Shown here in pieces: positions 17,790 to 26,887 of a stretch of 64,000 bases of DNA. Source of the DNA: Terriglobia bacterium. Lineage in GTDB: Bacteria > Acidobacteriota > Terriglobia > Acidiferrales > UBA7541. The DNA lies in contig JAIQEV010000006.1 in the NCBI GenBank assembly GCA_020073585.1, positions 1-64,000 on the forward strand, written 5' to 3'. A program made the translations under genes and the position numbers. The notes under the pieces are model-generated. The model did no database searches. It had not been told where the DNA came from and was given only the letters and a program-made list of their open reading frames with translations. How positions within the stretch are numbered: position 1 is the stretch's first letter; each line of letters opens with the position of its first letter.

Positions 17790-20429
17790 ATGCCCGATAC
17801 TGACCAGCGCGCCTCTGCTCCGCTTGCGGAAGCCCATGGTGCGGGGAGCGCCCGTGCCAGCGATTCCGCCCGGCTGGAGCAGTTCGAGCGGCGGCAGAAC
17901 GAGCTGTGGCAACTGGCCTTTTTCCTGCTGTTCATCCTGACCATTTTCTTCGCGTGGGTTTCCTGGGATTCGACGCGCTTCCCGGCGAACCATTACCGGG
18001 TGCTGCCCATCGGGCTGGTGGTGCTGGTGGCCCTGTTCGGCCTGCATATGTGGAGGAAGTCGCTGGAGATCCACCGCATGCGCGAGCTGTTGCGCGGACT
18101 GAAACAACGCGACGCCGCGCCGCCCAGCGAGAAGCAGCTCGACCACCTCTACGAACTGATTACCCGCTCGCAGCAGGGATACCGCGAACTCATCGATTCG
18201 TTCGACGAACTGCTCCTGGCGCTCACGCCGGAAGGCAACATCCGCGCGGCCAACCGGAGTTTCGCGGAACTGGCGGGAGCGTCGTTTCAGCAGATCATCG
18301 GCCGTCCGATCCTGGATTTTCTGGAGGGCGCGGAGGCCGGCGGGCAGAAGGCGGACGAGCACTCTCTGCAGCATTTTCTGGAGCAGCGCCACTGGGCGGG
18401 GGTGGTGAAGACGCAGGTGCGGGGAAGCAATGCGCCGCGCTATTTCGATTGCGTGGCGCACGCCATGGTCCGCGGGGACAAGGTGCACGGGATCACGCTG
18501 CTGGCGCGGGACATCACCGCGCAGCGCGCCAGCGAAGCGCGCTTCACGGAGCTGTTCGAAACCCTGCAGGAAGGCATCTACATTGCCACGCCGGACGAGC
18601 GCATCGTGGACGTCAATCCGGCGCTGGTGCGCATGCTGGGCTACGCCTCCAAGGAAGAGTTGCTGAACAGGCGGGTTTCCGAGTTCTTCGAGGATGCGCA
18701 GGAGGGCACGCGCCTTTTGCGGGGGGCGGAAAGCCAGCCGGGGCTGCAGGGGCGGGAGATCCGGCTGCGGGGGAAGCAAGGCGCTTCGGTGATCTGCCTG
18801 AATACGGCCACGGCGGTGCGCGACGTCTCCGGAGCGGTGGTGCGCTATCAGGGCGCGCTGATGGACGTGACCGAGCAGCGCAAGATGGAGCAGCGGCTGT
18901 ACAAGGAACAGGAGTTCGCGCGCCAGCTGGTGGAGAGCTTCCCGGACCTGATCCTGGTGCTGGATACGGCCGGGCACTACACGTTTGTCAGCGGGCGGGT
19001 GAAGGACATTCTGGGTTACGACCTGCGCGAAACCGGGGACATAACCTTTGGGGAGCGCGCGCACCCGGAAGACCGCACCGCGCTGTACACGCTGTTCGAC
19101 GAAGTGGTGGCGGGGGAAAAATCGTTCGCATCGCTGGAGACGCGCGTGCAGCACAGACAGGGCGACTGGCGGCGCATGCGGCTGCATTTCAGCCCGCTGA
19201 CCGGCGAGTCCGGGAAGATCGAAGGAGTAGTGATTTCGGCGCGGGACGTCACGCAGCTCAAGCGCCTGGAAGAGCAGCTCATCCAGTCGGAAAAGCTGGC
19301 GGCCATGGGGCAGATGCTCGCCGGCGTGGCCCACGAACTCAACAATCCGCTGACCGCCGTTCTGGGGGTCACCGAGCTGCTCCGGGAGCGCGCCGACCTG
19401 GACGCCGCGGCCCAGCGGCAACTGGAGTTGATGCACCGCCAGGCGCGGCGCGCGGCGCGCATCGTGCAAAACCTGCTGGATTTTTCGCGGCCGGCCGCGC
19501 CGCAGAAAAAGCTGCTGGGCGTCAGCCCGCTCGTGGAGCGTACCCTGCAGCTCCACGAGCACTCCCTGCGGCAGAGCAAGATCGCCGTGGAATTCCACCC
19601 CGATCCGTCGCTGCCCTCGGTGCTGGGAGATGCCAACCAGTTGATCCAGGTATTTCTCAACCTGATCACCAACGCGGAACACGCCATTCGCGAGGTGCGC
19701 GATTCCGGGAAGATCGTGGTGCGGCCGTATCGCGCCGGCGATCGCGTCGCCGTGACCATCCAGGACGACGGCGTGGGGATCGGCCGGGAAGCGCTGCCCA
19801 AGCTCTTTGACCCGTTCTACACGACGAAGCGGCCGGGAGGCGGCACGGGGCTGGGCTTGAGCATCTGCATGGCCATCGTGCGCGAGCATCACGGGAGCAT
19901 CGAAGCCGAAGCGCTGCCGGAAGGCGGGTCGGCGTTCACCGTGTTTCTGCCCGCGGCGGGGCAGCCGCAGGCGGCCTCCACGGTGATGGACACGGCGGCG
20001 CACACCGTCGGCGAACTGCAACAGATGGCCGACATCCTCAAGGGCCGCTCGGTCCTGGTGGTGGACGACGAGGAAAGCATCCGCCAGCTGCTCGAAGAGG
20101 GGCTGACAGCACAGGGCCTGCACGTGGATTGCGCGGCGGATTGCGCGGGAGCGCTGGCGTGCGTGCAGCGCATCGAATATGACGCGGTGCTGTGCGATCT
20201 CAATCTGACGGTGGGCGGGGTGAGCGGCAAGGAGACGGCGGAGCGCATTCTGAGCGCGCAAGCGCGCAAACCCGCGATCATCTTCATGACCGGGGATCTG
20301 ATGACCGATTCCGGCGCCAATGCCGAGGGCGGGCCGCGCTGGCGGCTGCAGAAACCCTTCCGCGTTTCGGAGGCGCTCACGGTGCTTGCCGAGGTCTTCT
20401 CCGCCAGCAAAGAGTCTTTCGCGAAATAG
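17790..20429 (+). CDS. Membrane hybrid sensor histidine kinase with three PAS domains
   Basis: This is a 879-residue orphan two-component sensor. Two adjacent transmembrane helices (about 41-58 and 71-88) leave almost no periplasmic loop, so sensing is probably cytoplasmic through three PAS-like domains (about 130-245, 250-365 and 372-490). The HisKA domain carries the phospho-accepting His515 in GVAHELNNPLTAV. The HATPase domain shows the N box NLITNAEHA, G1 DDGVGIG and G2 GGGTGLGLSI. A C-terminal receiver (about 752-878) has the acidic pair in VVDDEES and phospho-acceptor Asp803. The His box and asymmetric architecture resemble NtrB-type kinases with a fused receiver. No separate regulator gene is adjacent. 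The ATG at 17790 is the most plausible start; the ribosome site is weak. Confidence 0.92.
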   Translation: MPDTDQRASAPLAEAHGAGSARASDSARLEQFERRQNELWQLAFFLLFILTIFFAWVSWDSTRFPANHYRVLPIGLVVLVALFGLHMWRKSLEIHRMRELLRGLKQRDAAPPSEKQLDHLYELITRSQQGYRELIDSFDELLLALTPEGNIRAANRSFAELAGASFQQIIGRPILDFLEGAEAGGQKADEHSLQHFLEQRHWAGVVKTQVRGSNAPRYFDCVAHAMVRGDKVHGITLLARDITAQRASEARFTELFETLQEGIYIATPDERIVDVNPALVRMLGYASKEELLNRRVSEFFEDAQEGTRLLRGAESQPGLQGREIRLRGKQGASVICLNTATAVRDVSGAVVRYQGALMDVTEQRKMEQRLYKEQEFARQLVESFPDLILVLDTAGHYTFVSGRVKDILGYDLRETGDITFGERAHPEDRTALYTLFDEVVAGEKSFASLETRVQHRQGDWRRMRLHFSPLTGESGKIEGVVISARDVTQLKRLEEQLIQSEKLAAMGQMLAGVAHELNNPLTAVLGVTELLRERADLDAAAQRQLELMHRQARRAARIVQNLLDFSRPAAPQKKLLGVSPLVERTLQLHEHSLRQSKIAVEFHPDPSLPSVLGDANQLIQVFLNLITNAEHAIREVRDSGKIVVRPYRAGDRVAVTIQDDGVGIGREALPKLFDPFYTTKRPGGGTGLGLSICMAIVREHHGSIEAEALPEGGSAFTVFLPAAGQPQAASTVMDTAAHTVGELQQMADILKGRSVLVVDDEESIRQLLEEGLTAQGLHVDCAADCAGALACVQRIEYDAVLCDLNLTVGGVSGKETAERILSAQARKPAIIFMTGDLMTDSGANAEGGPRWRLQKPFRVSEALTVLAEVFSASKESFAK

Positions 20430-20480
20430 CCCCGCCGCCGGGCCGGGCTCCGGCCACCGGATGGCCACCCTTTGAAAAGA

Positions 20481-21530
20481 TCAGTTCCGCGGATTCCGGG
20501 GAGTTGCGGCTTTCCCGGGGCCGGACGGCTGCCCGGGCGCGGCGTCCACCGCAAAATCCCAGACGTAGAGATTCATACCTTCGGGAAGGAACTCCGCGAG
20601 GACGTACTCGCCCGGGGGCAGGGGCTGGCTCAGTGTGAAACGGAAGACCGTCGGGGCGGTGTCCCAGCGCTGGAGGGGGATGGTGTCGCGGCGGGTGTCC
20701 ACCTGCTGGCCAAAGAAGCTGCGGATGGATTCCACCTGGCGCTTGCTGCCTTTGACCGTGGCGCGGATGAGTTCCACTTCGGGCCCGGATTCGCCGGGGC
20801 GGCTGCTTTTGCGCACCGGAGAGGCGCGTTCCGGATCGGGCGGCGCTTCCCGGAGATAGAACTCGATGGTGGCCGAGGTGAAGCGCAGACGCGCCTTGCT
20901 CCCCGGAATTTCCAGATTGCGCTTGTCGGGAACGATGGGAATGGGCACGAGCACCTGCTTCAGGAACTGTTTCTTGTCCCGGTGCAACTCCGTGCCGACC
21001 TGTTCGAGCGGGGTCACCACGCGGCCTTCCACGACGAACATTCCTTCGCCCGGGGGGAGGAAGAGGCCCGGGGCGACCTGCAGGCTGGCGTCCACGTCCA
21101 GGGCCAGTTCTGTCCTGCTGGCTTCTTCTTCCGAGTGAACCTTTTTGGCTAGGATTTCGGCCGCGCGGGCCTGTTCCGTTTCGGCTTTCGCCGTGGCTTC
21201 CCAGTCCACGAGCGCGGCGGGCAATTCCTCCCAGGCGGAGCGCTCAATGCTGTAGTAACGGACGCGGTCGCCGTTGCGCTGGTAGGAGCGGACGATGTGG
21301 AAGTTGCCGTCTTTGAGGATGAGTCGTTTGCCGCGGGGGAGCGTCGCGGGCAGGCTGGGGGCCTCGGACTGCGCTGGCGAGGGGGTATCCTGGGCCGCGG
21401 GGGGTTGCTGGGCGGTGTGCCAGGCGGCGCCGACGGGTGCCGCTGGGCAGAGCAGCAGGCCGCAAAAGGCGAACCCGGCTGGGATGCGCAAAGGAAACCG
21501 GCTCGCGATGGGGGAATGCCTCCTGCTCAT
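20481..21530 (-). CDS. Hypothetical secreted protein, 349 aa
   Basis: I do not recognise a named family. The start at ATG 21530 is chosen because AGAGGC precedes it and a clear signal peptide follows (basic N-region, then PAGFAFCGLLLCPAAPVGAAWH). The frame continues further upstream through two palindromic repeats, but those residues are repeat-derived. The mature protein has a Pro/Ala linker and the segment RGKRLILKDGNFHIVRSYQRNGDRVRYYSIERSAWEELP, which looks like a small beta domain. A beta-rich C-terminal half ends in FRFTLSQPLPPGEYVLAEFLPEGMNLYVWDFAVD. A periplasmic or surface location is inferred. The gene is convergent with the sensor kinase. Confidence 0.8.
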   Translation of the reverse strand: MSRRHSPIASRFPLRIPAGFAFCGLLLCPAAPVGAAWHTAQQPPAAQDTPSPAQSEAPSLPATLPRGKRLILKDGNFHIVRSYQRNGDRVRYYSIERSAWEELPAALVDWEATAKAETEQARAAEILAKKVHSEEEASRTELALDVDASLQVAPGLFLPPGEGMFVVEGRVVTPLEQVGTELHRDKKQFLKQVLVPIPIVPDKRNLEIPGSKARLRFTSATIEFYLREAPPDPERASPVRKSSRPGESGPEVELIRATVKGSKRQVESIRSFFGQQVDTRRDTIPLQRWDTAPTVFRFTLSQPLPPGEYVLAEFLPEGMNLYVWDFAVDAAPGQPSGPGKAATPRNPRN

Positions 21531-21567
21531 CAGATGCCTCTGGCCAGAGCGGGTTTGCCTCTCCCGG

Positions 21568-21587
21568 GTTGACCGCTTCGCGGTCAC
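21568..21587 (-). repeat. Dispersed palindrome, copy 4
   Basis: GTTGACCGCTTCGCGGTCAC, exact consensus in reverse orientation. It is one of a tandem pair 27 bases apart, lying about 40 bases upstream of the start codon at 21530, in the leader of that gene. Confidence 0.9.
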
Positions 21588-21594
21588 ACAGAGC

Positions 21595-21614
21595 GTTGAC
21601 CTCTTCGCGGTCAC
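21595..21614 (-). repeat. Dispersed palindrome, copy 5 (tandem with copy 4)
   Basis: GTTGACCTCTTCGCGGTCAC has one mismatch (G to T) in the left arm, so its stem is weakened. It is the second unit of the tandem pair. Confidence 0.85.
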
Positions 21615-21684
21615 GCAGATTGAGGATAGCGCCGGCGGGGGCCGGGGGCAACCGGGGTTGTTCAGCGGGCGCTGGGACGGGTGT

Positions 21685-21722
21685 AAAAGGCGACGGGCTC
21701 CGGAGGAGAAGCCGGAGCCCGT
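21685..21722 (-). terminator. Intrinsic terminator of the MerR-like gene
   Basis: ACGGGCTCCGG (21693-21703) pairs perfectly with CCGGAGCCCGT (21712-21722) around an 8-base loop. Read on the minus strand, the stem is followed by CGCCTTTTAC. It lies 26 bases after the stop codon at 21748. Confidence 0.75.
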
Positions 21723-21747
21723 TCAGGTTCGATCAGAACGCCGAAAG

Positions 21748-21966
21748 CTAATGGGTGCACTTGGGAAAAAGGGTCACAAGCACCATCAGGTCGCTGAGCG
21801 TGAACAGCCACTGGTCGGCCTGCTTGCCGGCAGCTTCGGCGGCGCGGGCGATAAAACCCAGGTGGCGGCTGCGCGCGAAATTGTGGAGGTGGTCCATGCA
21901 GATGCCCGTAAGACTGGCCACTTCCGTATCGGTGAAGATTTTCTGACTCGACTTGACAGTAACCAC
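21748..21966 (-). CDS. Small MerR/excisionase-like DNA-binding protein, 72 aa
   Basis: This short gene is supported by a GTG start with GAGAGGG six bases upstream and by its own terminator downstream. The sequence KIFTDTEVASLTGICMDHLHNFARSRHLGFI has the helix-turn-helix plus short wing pattern of MerR or excisionase-type DNA-binding domains. The C-terminal half ends WLFTLSDLMVLVTLFPKCTH. There is no effector domain, so it would act as a stand-alone DNA-binding module or as part of a larger complex. The function is unknown. Base composition is lower in GC than in its neighbours, and the flanking 235-base gap is AT-rich. Confidence 0.7.
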   Translation of the reverse strand: MVTVKSSQKIFTDTEVASLTGICMDHLHNFARSRHLGFIARAAEAAGKQADQWLFTLSDLMVLVTLFPKCTH

Positions 21967-22201
21967 GACCGCCCTCTCAGTCTCCCCGTTACATCGTGCT
22001 TGCCGAACCCGTTTCCGGTTGCCAGCAGCATAGACGAACGCAATTTATTAGAGCAATAGTAGTTCCGTTCCAGTGACGAAAAACCAACTCTCTAGTACTT
22101 TTGTTCCAACCCTCACGCCATGAATAGGTTATGGGCACAAAATAAAAGAAACGTTGGCCTGCAGGTAGCCTAGGCGGGCAATTTCACTTGGGAAAAATTT
22201 C

Positions 22202-22720
22202 CTATTTCCGCAAGGTGTCTACGATTTCCAGGATTTGCTTGGTGTGGCGCACTTCGTGATTGGCCAGAAGGCGAAACCATTCGTAGAAATTCAGGTTGCC
22301 GAGAAACGGATGCGGCCAGCGGTACGCGCTGAGATCCCGGTCCCGTGTTTCCGTAAGAAACGCGAGTGTGCGTTCGCGGGCCACGCGCAGTTCCGCCAGC
22401 ATATTTTCTTTTGCGCCCAGAAGCGCCGGATCCAGGGGAATCGGTGATTTGCGGCGCAGGATACGCCGGGCGACGATCCACAGCGGCAAGTGCAGGCGCC
22501 GGAAGAAAGGGAGCGGCTTTGGCGGATGCAGGAGCACGCGGCCCGCGCTGTCCGTCACTGTTCGCTCCACCATGGTGAGATGCGCGATCACCTCGGCGGT
22601 GGACCAAGCCTTCGCCGCGGGCCTGGCCAGCCACTGAGCCGGCGCCACGGAGTCCGCGGTATGCAGGAGTTCGGTCCGCGTGGCGCTGAGGGTTTCGAGC
22701 AGGGGATCGAGAGCAGGCAT
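22202..22720 (-). CDS. DinB-family protein
   Basis: This 172-residue four-helix protein of the DinB/DUF664 superfamily contains a metal site usually made of three histidines. Candidate ligands are His in VIAHLTMVE (helix 2) and the two in LANHEVRHTKQIL near the C-terminus, which match the family spacing. Known members include bacillithiol and mycothiol transferases, but the sequence does not tell which substrate is used. I prefer ATG 22720, preceded by GGGAG. A GTG at 22747 overlapping the gatA stop by four bases is an alternative and would imply translational coupling. It is the last gene of the gatC-gatA run. Confidence 0.85.
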   Translation of the reverse strand: MPALDPLLETLSATRTELLHTADSVAPAQWLARPAAKAWSTAEVIAHLTMVERTVTDSAGRVLLHPPKPLPFFRRLHLPLWIVARRILRRKSPIPLDPALLGAKENMLAELRVARERTLAFLTETRDRDLSAYRWPHPFLGNLNFYEWFRLLANHEVRHTKQILEIVDTLRK

Positions 22721-22743
22721 GGTGGATGTCTCCCGAACGGCGA

Positions 22744-24177
22744 TCACAGGTTTGCGCCGCCCGCAAGTTCGAAAGCCTGGGCCAACTGCAGGGCGCGAAC
22801 TTCGGCGAAGGCCGGGGCGAAGATCTGCAGGCCGACGGGCAGGCCGCCGGAAAGCTTGCCGCAGGGCACGGAGATACCCGGGAGGCCCGCGAGCGAGCCA
22901 GTAACCGTATATATATCAGCAAGATACATCTGCAAAGGATCGGCCGTGCGCTCCCCCAGCTTGAAGGGCGGCACCGGCGAGGTGGGGGTGAGGATGGCGT
23001 CCACCTGGGTGAAGGCCTTCTGGAAATCCTGGGCGATGAGGGTGCGCACCTTCTGGCCCTTGAGATAGTAGGCGTCGTAGTAGCCGGCGGAGAGCACATA
23101 GGTGCCGAGGACGATGCGGCGCTTGACCTCCGCGCCGAAGCCCGTGCCGCGCGTCTTGCGGTACATGCCGACGAGGGAATCGCCGTTGACGCGCAGGCCG
23201 AAGCGCACGCCGTCGTAGCGCGCCAGGTTGGAACTGGCCTCCGCAGTGGCGATGATGTAGTAGGTGGCGATGGCGTAATCGGTGTGCGGCATGGCCACTT
23301 CGACGAGCTCGCAGCCGAGCGATTGGAAAAGGGCGATGCCCGCCGCGATCTTCTGGCGGACGCCGAAGTCCATGCCCGCTCCGAAATACTCTTTGGGAAT
23401 GCCCAGCCGCAAGCCTTTGACAGGCTTGGCGGCCTCGGCAGTGTAATCGGGGACGGGGTCGGTGGTGGAGGTCGAATCGCGCGGGTCGCGGCCGGCGATG
23501 ACGCGCAGGACCGCGGCGATGTCGCGCACCGAGGTGGCGAAGGGGCCGATGCGGTCGAGCGAGGAAGCGAAGGCGATCAGGCCGTAGCGCGAGACGCGGC
23601 CGTAACTGCCCATCATGGCCGGGATGCCGCAGAAGGAGCCGGGCTGGCGGATGGAGCCGCCGGTGTCCGTGCCGAGAGCGGCGACGGCCAGGCCCGCTGC
23701 AACGGCGGCCGCGGAGCCGCCGCTGGAGCCGCCGGGGACGCAGCCGGGGGCGGCGGGATTGCCTACCGGGCCGTAGGCGGAGTTTTCGTTGGAACTGCCC
23801 ATGGCGAATTCGTCGCAGTTGGTCTTGCCGAGGAGAACGGCGCCAGCCGCTTCGAGCTTCTCGACCGCCGTGGCATCGTAGGGCGGCATGTAGGTTCCCA
23901 GGATTTTCGAGCCGCAGGTGGTGCGTACGCCGCGGGTGCTGATCACATCTTTAATGGCGATGGGCACGCCGGCCAGCGGCGGCAGGGGCTTGCCGGCGGC
24001 GACGAGCGCATCCACGCGCTCGGCCTGGGCATAGGCGCGCTCCGGGGAAAGCGCCAGAAAGGCGTTCAGCTCCGGATTCCGGGCCTCGATGCGCTTGTAG
24101 AATTCGGCGGTCAGCTCGCGGGCGGAAATCTTCTTCCCCGCGAGGGAATCTCTTACGCCGTCGATTGTCCAGTTCAT
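22744..24177 (-). CDS. gatA: Aspartyl/glutamyl-tRNA amidotransferase subunit A
   Basis: GatA is the amidase subunit that releases ammonia from glutamine for GatB to convert Glu-tRNA(Gln) or Asp-tRNA(Asn) to the amide form. The 477-residue protein has the amidase signature: catalytic Lys in GVPIAIKDVI, the Ser in GGSSGGSAAAVAAG, and the second Ser in GTDTGGSIRQPGSFCGI, completing the Ser-cisSer-Lys triad. Two ATGs lie two codons apart (24183 and 24177); AGGA is 9 bases before the second. gatC is just upstream, but gatB is not in this window. Confidence 0.97.
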   Translation of the reverse strand: MNWTIDGVRDSLAGKKISARELTAEFYKRIEARNPELNAFLALSPERAYAQAERVDALVAAGKPLPPLAGVPIAIKDVISTRGVRTTCGSKILGTYMPPYDATAVEKLEAAGAVLLGKTNCDEFAMGSSNENSAYGPVGNPAAPGCVPGGSSGGSAAAVAAGLAVAALGTDTGGSIRQPGSFCGIPAMMGSYGRVSRYGLIAFASSLDRIGPFATSVRDIAAVLRVIAGRDPRDSTSTTDPVPDYTAEAAKPVKGLRLGIPKEYFGAGMDFGVRQKIAAGIALFQSLGCELVEVAMPHTDYAIATYYIIATAEASSNLARYDGVRFGLRVNGDSLVGMYRKTRGTGFGAEVKRRIVLGTYVLSAGYYDAYYLKGQKVRTLIAQDFQKAFTQVDAILTPTSPVPPFKLGERTADPLQMYLADIYTVTGSLAGLPGISVPCGKLSGGLPVGLQIFAPAFAEVRALQLAQAFELAGGANL

Positions 24178-24205
24178 GGCCATCGTTCCTGATGTCTCAT
24201 TTCGC

Positions 24206-24225
24206 GGGCACGGCATGCCGTGCCC
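24206..24225. repeat. Perfect 20-bp palindrome between gatC and gatA
   Basis: GGGCACGGCATGCCGTGCCC reads the same on both strands. It lies in the short gatC-gatA gap (16 bases after the gatC stop on the minus strand). As RNA it would form a long stem with a tiny loop. No T-run is present, so it is more likely a REP-type or mRNA-stability element than a terminator. Confidence 0.8.
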
Positions 24226-24241
24226 CGGCAAATACGAAGCC

Positions 24242-24544
24242 CTATCTTTCGATCACCTTGGGCACGCGGAAATACGGCGGTTCGGGGTCCGGGGCATGCC
24301 GGAGGACGTCGCCGGCCACGTCGCAGGGCAGGACCGCGTCCTCGCGCAGGGTGGCGTCGGCGGCCTGGTCGCTGGAGAGCACCTGGGCCATGGGCGCGAC
24401 GCCGGTGGTGTCCAGCTCGTTGAGCTTGCCGATGTATTCGAGGATGGAATCGAGCTGGGTGCGGTAGGTTTCGATCTCCGCTTCGCTCAATTCCAGGTAA
24501 GCCAGGTCGGCCACCCGCAACACGTCTTCCCGGCTGATCTTCAT
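24242..24544 (-). CDS. gatC: Aspartyl/glutamyl-tRNA amidotransferase subunit C
   Basis: GatC is the 100-residue adaptor that wraps GatA and GatB together. The family pattern is clear: MKISREDVLRVADLAYLELSE at the start, the central ILEYIGKLNELDTTGVAPM, then the conserved LREDAV segment and the C-terminal PEPPYFRVPKVIER. The start is fixed by the family N-terminus. It is followed by gatA in the same direction. GatCAB is needed when a cell lacks GlnRS and/or AsnRS. Confidence 0.95.
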   Translation of the reverse strand: MKISREDVLRVADLAYLELSEAEIETYRTQLDSILEYIGKLNELDTTGVAPMAQVLSSDQAADATLREDAVLPCDVAGDVLRHAPDPEPPYFRVPKVIER

Positions 24545-24617
24545 GCAAAGCTCCGGCGCAATTCGCGCGAGAAAGCGAGTGAGAATTCTAGCACACGGGC
24601 GGGGTAGGGCCGCGCGG

Positions 24618-25898
24618 CTACTTCGCGGGAACGCCGGCGGTCTTGCGGGGATACTTGGTGGCCACGTAGTTGTCCACGAGGGCTTGGAAGGCGGCAGCCA
24701 GCTCGTCGTAGGTGCCTTCGAGGGTGACGTTCTTCTCGCCGTCAATGTAAACGGGGCAGCGCGGGGCCTCGCCAGTGCCGGGGAGGCTGATGCCGATGTT
24801 GGCGGCCTTGGATTCGCCGGGACCGTTGACGATGCAGCCCATGACGGCCAGGGTCATGGTTTCGACGCCGTCGTACTGTGTCTTCCACGCGGGCATCATG
24901 TCGCGGATGTAGTCCTGGATGCGCTCGGCGAGTTCCTGAAAGGTGCTGCTGGTGGTGCGGCCGCAGCCGGGGCAGGCGGTGACGCTGGGCGCAAAGGAGC
25001 GCAGGCCGAGCGACTGCAGCAGTTCGCAGGCGGCGTAAACCTCTTCGCGGCGGTCGCCGCCGGGGCGCGGGGTGAGCGAGATGCGGATGGTGTCGCCGAT
25101 GCCTTCGTGAAGCAGCACGCCGAGCGAAGCGGCGGACCACACCAGGCCCTTGGCGCCCATGCCCGCTTCGGTGAGGCCCAGGTGCAGGGGCTGCTCGGTC
25201 TTGGTGGAGAGGTCGCGATAGACGGTGATGAGGTCGCGGGGGCGCGAGGTCTTGCAGGAGATGATGATCTGGTCGCGGCGCAGGCCGCATTCCAGGGCCA
25301 GCTCGGTGGATTCCAGAGCGGAGAGGACCATGCAGTCGTTGATGATCTCCTCGGATTCCTTGCCGAGGTTCTTGTCGGTGTTCTCCTGCATCTTGCGCAT
25401 GACCAGCTCCTGATTGAGGGAGCCGCCGTTGACGCCGATGCGCACGGGCTTGCCGTTGTCGCGGGCGATCTTGCAGATGGTGGAGAACTGCTCGTCGCGG
25501 CGCTGCCCGGCGCCGACGTTGCCGGGATTGATGCGGTACTTGTCGAGAGCCTTGGCGCAATCCGGGTATTTGGTGAGCAGGACGTGGCCGTTGTAGTGGA
25601 AGTCGCCGATGATGGGCGCGGTGCAGCCGGCGTCGAGCAGGCGCCGCTTGAGCAGCGGGACGGCCGCGGCGGCTTCCGGGACGTTGACGGTCCAGCGCAC
25701 GATCTCGGAGCCGGCTTCGGCGAGCGCGACGGTTTGCCGGAAAGTGGCTTCCACGTCCACGGTGTCCGTGTTGGTCATGGACTGCACGACGATGGGCGCG
25801 CCGCCGCCCACCTGGACGTGGCCGACCTTTACGCCGCAGGTTTTGCGGCGGGGGTGGCGGCTGCCGGTGGTGTCGAAGCCTTTGATCTGGTTGAGCAT
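24618..25898 (-). CDS. ispG: 4-hydroxy-3-methylbut-2-enyl diphosphate synthase (IspG/GcpE)
   Basis: IspG catalyses the penultimate step of the MEP isoprenoid pathway, reducing MEcPP to HMBPP with a [4Fe-4S] cluster. The 426-residue protein fits the bacterial two-domain form: a TIM barrel beginning [25 protein letters not shown], then the reductase-like cluster domain. The cluster ligands are Cys309, Cys312 (CPGCGR) and Cys355 ([10 protein letters not shown]), with the following Glu as fourth ligand. It lies between the HD gene and gatC on the minus strand; the gaps are 81 and 73 bases, so an operon is likely but not certain. Confidence 0.97.
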   Translation of the reverse strand: MLNQIKGFDTTGSRHPRRKTCGVKVGHVQVGGGAPIVVQSMTNTDTVDVEATFRQTVALAEAGSEIVRWTVNVPEAAAAVPLLKRRLLDAGCTAPIIGDFHYNGHVLLTKYPDCAKALDKYRINPGNVGAGQRRDEQFSTICKIARDNGKPVRIGVNGGSLNQELVMRKMQENTDKNLGKESEEIINDCMVLSALESTELALECGLRRDQIIISCKTSRPRDLITVYRDLSTKTEQPLHLGLTEAGMGAKGLVWSAASLGVLLHEGIGDTIRISLTPRPGGDRREEVYAACELLQSLGLRSFAPSVTACPGCGRTTSSTFQELAERIQDYIRDMMPAWKTQYDGVETMTLAVMGCIVNGPGESKAANIGISLPGTGEAPRCPVYIDGEKNVTLEGTYDELAAAFQALVDNYVATKYPRKTAGVPAK

Positions 25899-25979
25899 TC
25901 CTGTTCAATTCTAGCGTGAATCGGGCCCGGGATGAAATCGTGAGGCTTGGTTCGCCTTCCGCTGGGGGCGGCTGTGCGA

Positions 25980-26579
25980 TCAGGAGCCGGGTTGCGCGGC
26001 GACGGCGCCGCGGAGACCGAGGGCGTCGGCGTGTTCGCGGAGGGCGGCGATGCAGAAGGCGATGTGCTCGTCGAGGGGGAGGCCCAGCTCTTCGGCGCCC
26101 TTGCGGACGTCCTCGCGGCTGACGCCGCGGGCGAAGGCTTTGTCTTTGAGGCGCTTTTTGACGGAGCTGACTTCGAGATCGAGGATGCTCTTGGAGGGGC
26201 GGATGTAGGCGCAGGCGGTGAGGAAGCCGGCGAGCTCATCGCAGGCGAAAAGGGTGTGCTCGAGGGGCGACTGGCGGAGGACGCCGGTGTAATCGGCGTG
26301 GGAGAGGATGGCGCGGGCGATCTCTTCGGAGTAGCCCAGCTCGCGCAGGATCTTGACGCCTTCGGCGGGATGTTCCTGGTCGGGGGCATGGGCGTTGTTG
26401 GGCCAGCGCTCGTAGTCGAAGTCGTGGAGCAGGGCGGTGAGGCCCCAGAGTTCTTCGTCCGCGCCGTTCTTGCGGGCGTAGGCGCGGACGCAGGCTTCGA
26501 CGGCCAGGGCGTGTTTGCGCAGGCTTTCGCTGGCGGTGTATTCGCAGAGCAGCTTCCAGGCATCGTCGCGGACGGGCAT
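25980..26579 (-). CDS. HD-domain phosphohydrolase
   Basis: This is a 199-residue single-domain HD protein. The metal-binding pattern H...HD...H is seen: His23 (RKHALAVEAC), His52-Asp53 (LLHDFDYERWP) and further His in NNAHAPDQEHPAEG and ILSHADYTG. Similar small HD proteins are annotated as HDIG hydrolases with unknown nucleotide or phosphate substrates. The start at ATG 26579 has GGAGG six bases upstream. It is divergent from the XRE regulator at 26888 and upstream of ispG. Confidence 0.9.
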   Translation of the reverse strand: MPVRDDAWKLLCEYTASESLRKHALAVEACVRAYARKNGADEELWGLTALLHDFDYERWPNNAHAPDQEHPAEGVKILRELGYSEEIARAILSHADYTGVLRQSPLEHTLFACDELAGFLTACAYIRPSKSILDLEVSSVKKRLKDKAFARGVSREDVRKGAEELGLPLDEHIAFCIAALREHADALGLRGAVAAQPGS

Positions 26580-26887
26580 GCATCTCCTCCGTAAAAGGGG
26601 AGTAGCTTACCGCAGGTGCGGGCGCAGGCCAAACGGCGGGAGGAAGGCGGGGCGGAAAGAGCAGAAAACAGGGAGGAAACGGACGAACCTGTCCGCGCGA
26701 ACAGCGAAGATTTGGCGTAACCGCGGGGGAAGATTTGCGGCGCGGGAAAAAATAGTTGCAAAATCCTCTTGACAGAAAACGGCCATTCGCGGGATAGTGC
26801 CGCTGCGCCAGTTTCTGCCTTCCCCAGAGCACGTTCCTGCGTTTCTTCTCTATCCGCACGCCGGACAAAAGTCAGCGAGGAGCACCG
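26580..26887. other. Divergent intergenic region with a strong forward promoter
   Basis: The 308 bases between the HD gene (minus) and the XRE regulator (plus) hold no gene. The right half is AT-richer than the surroundings and contains the sigma-70 promoter at 26769-26798. I saw no clear operator repeat. Confidence 0.55.
26769..26798 (+). promoter_or_regulatory. Sigma-70 promoter of the XRE regulator
   Basis: TTGACA (26769-26774, perfect -35) and GATAGT (26793-26798) are 18 bases apart. The start codon is about 90 bases downstream, leaving an 80-base leader. Confidence 0.65.
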
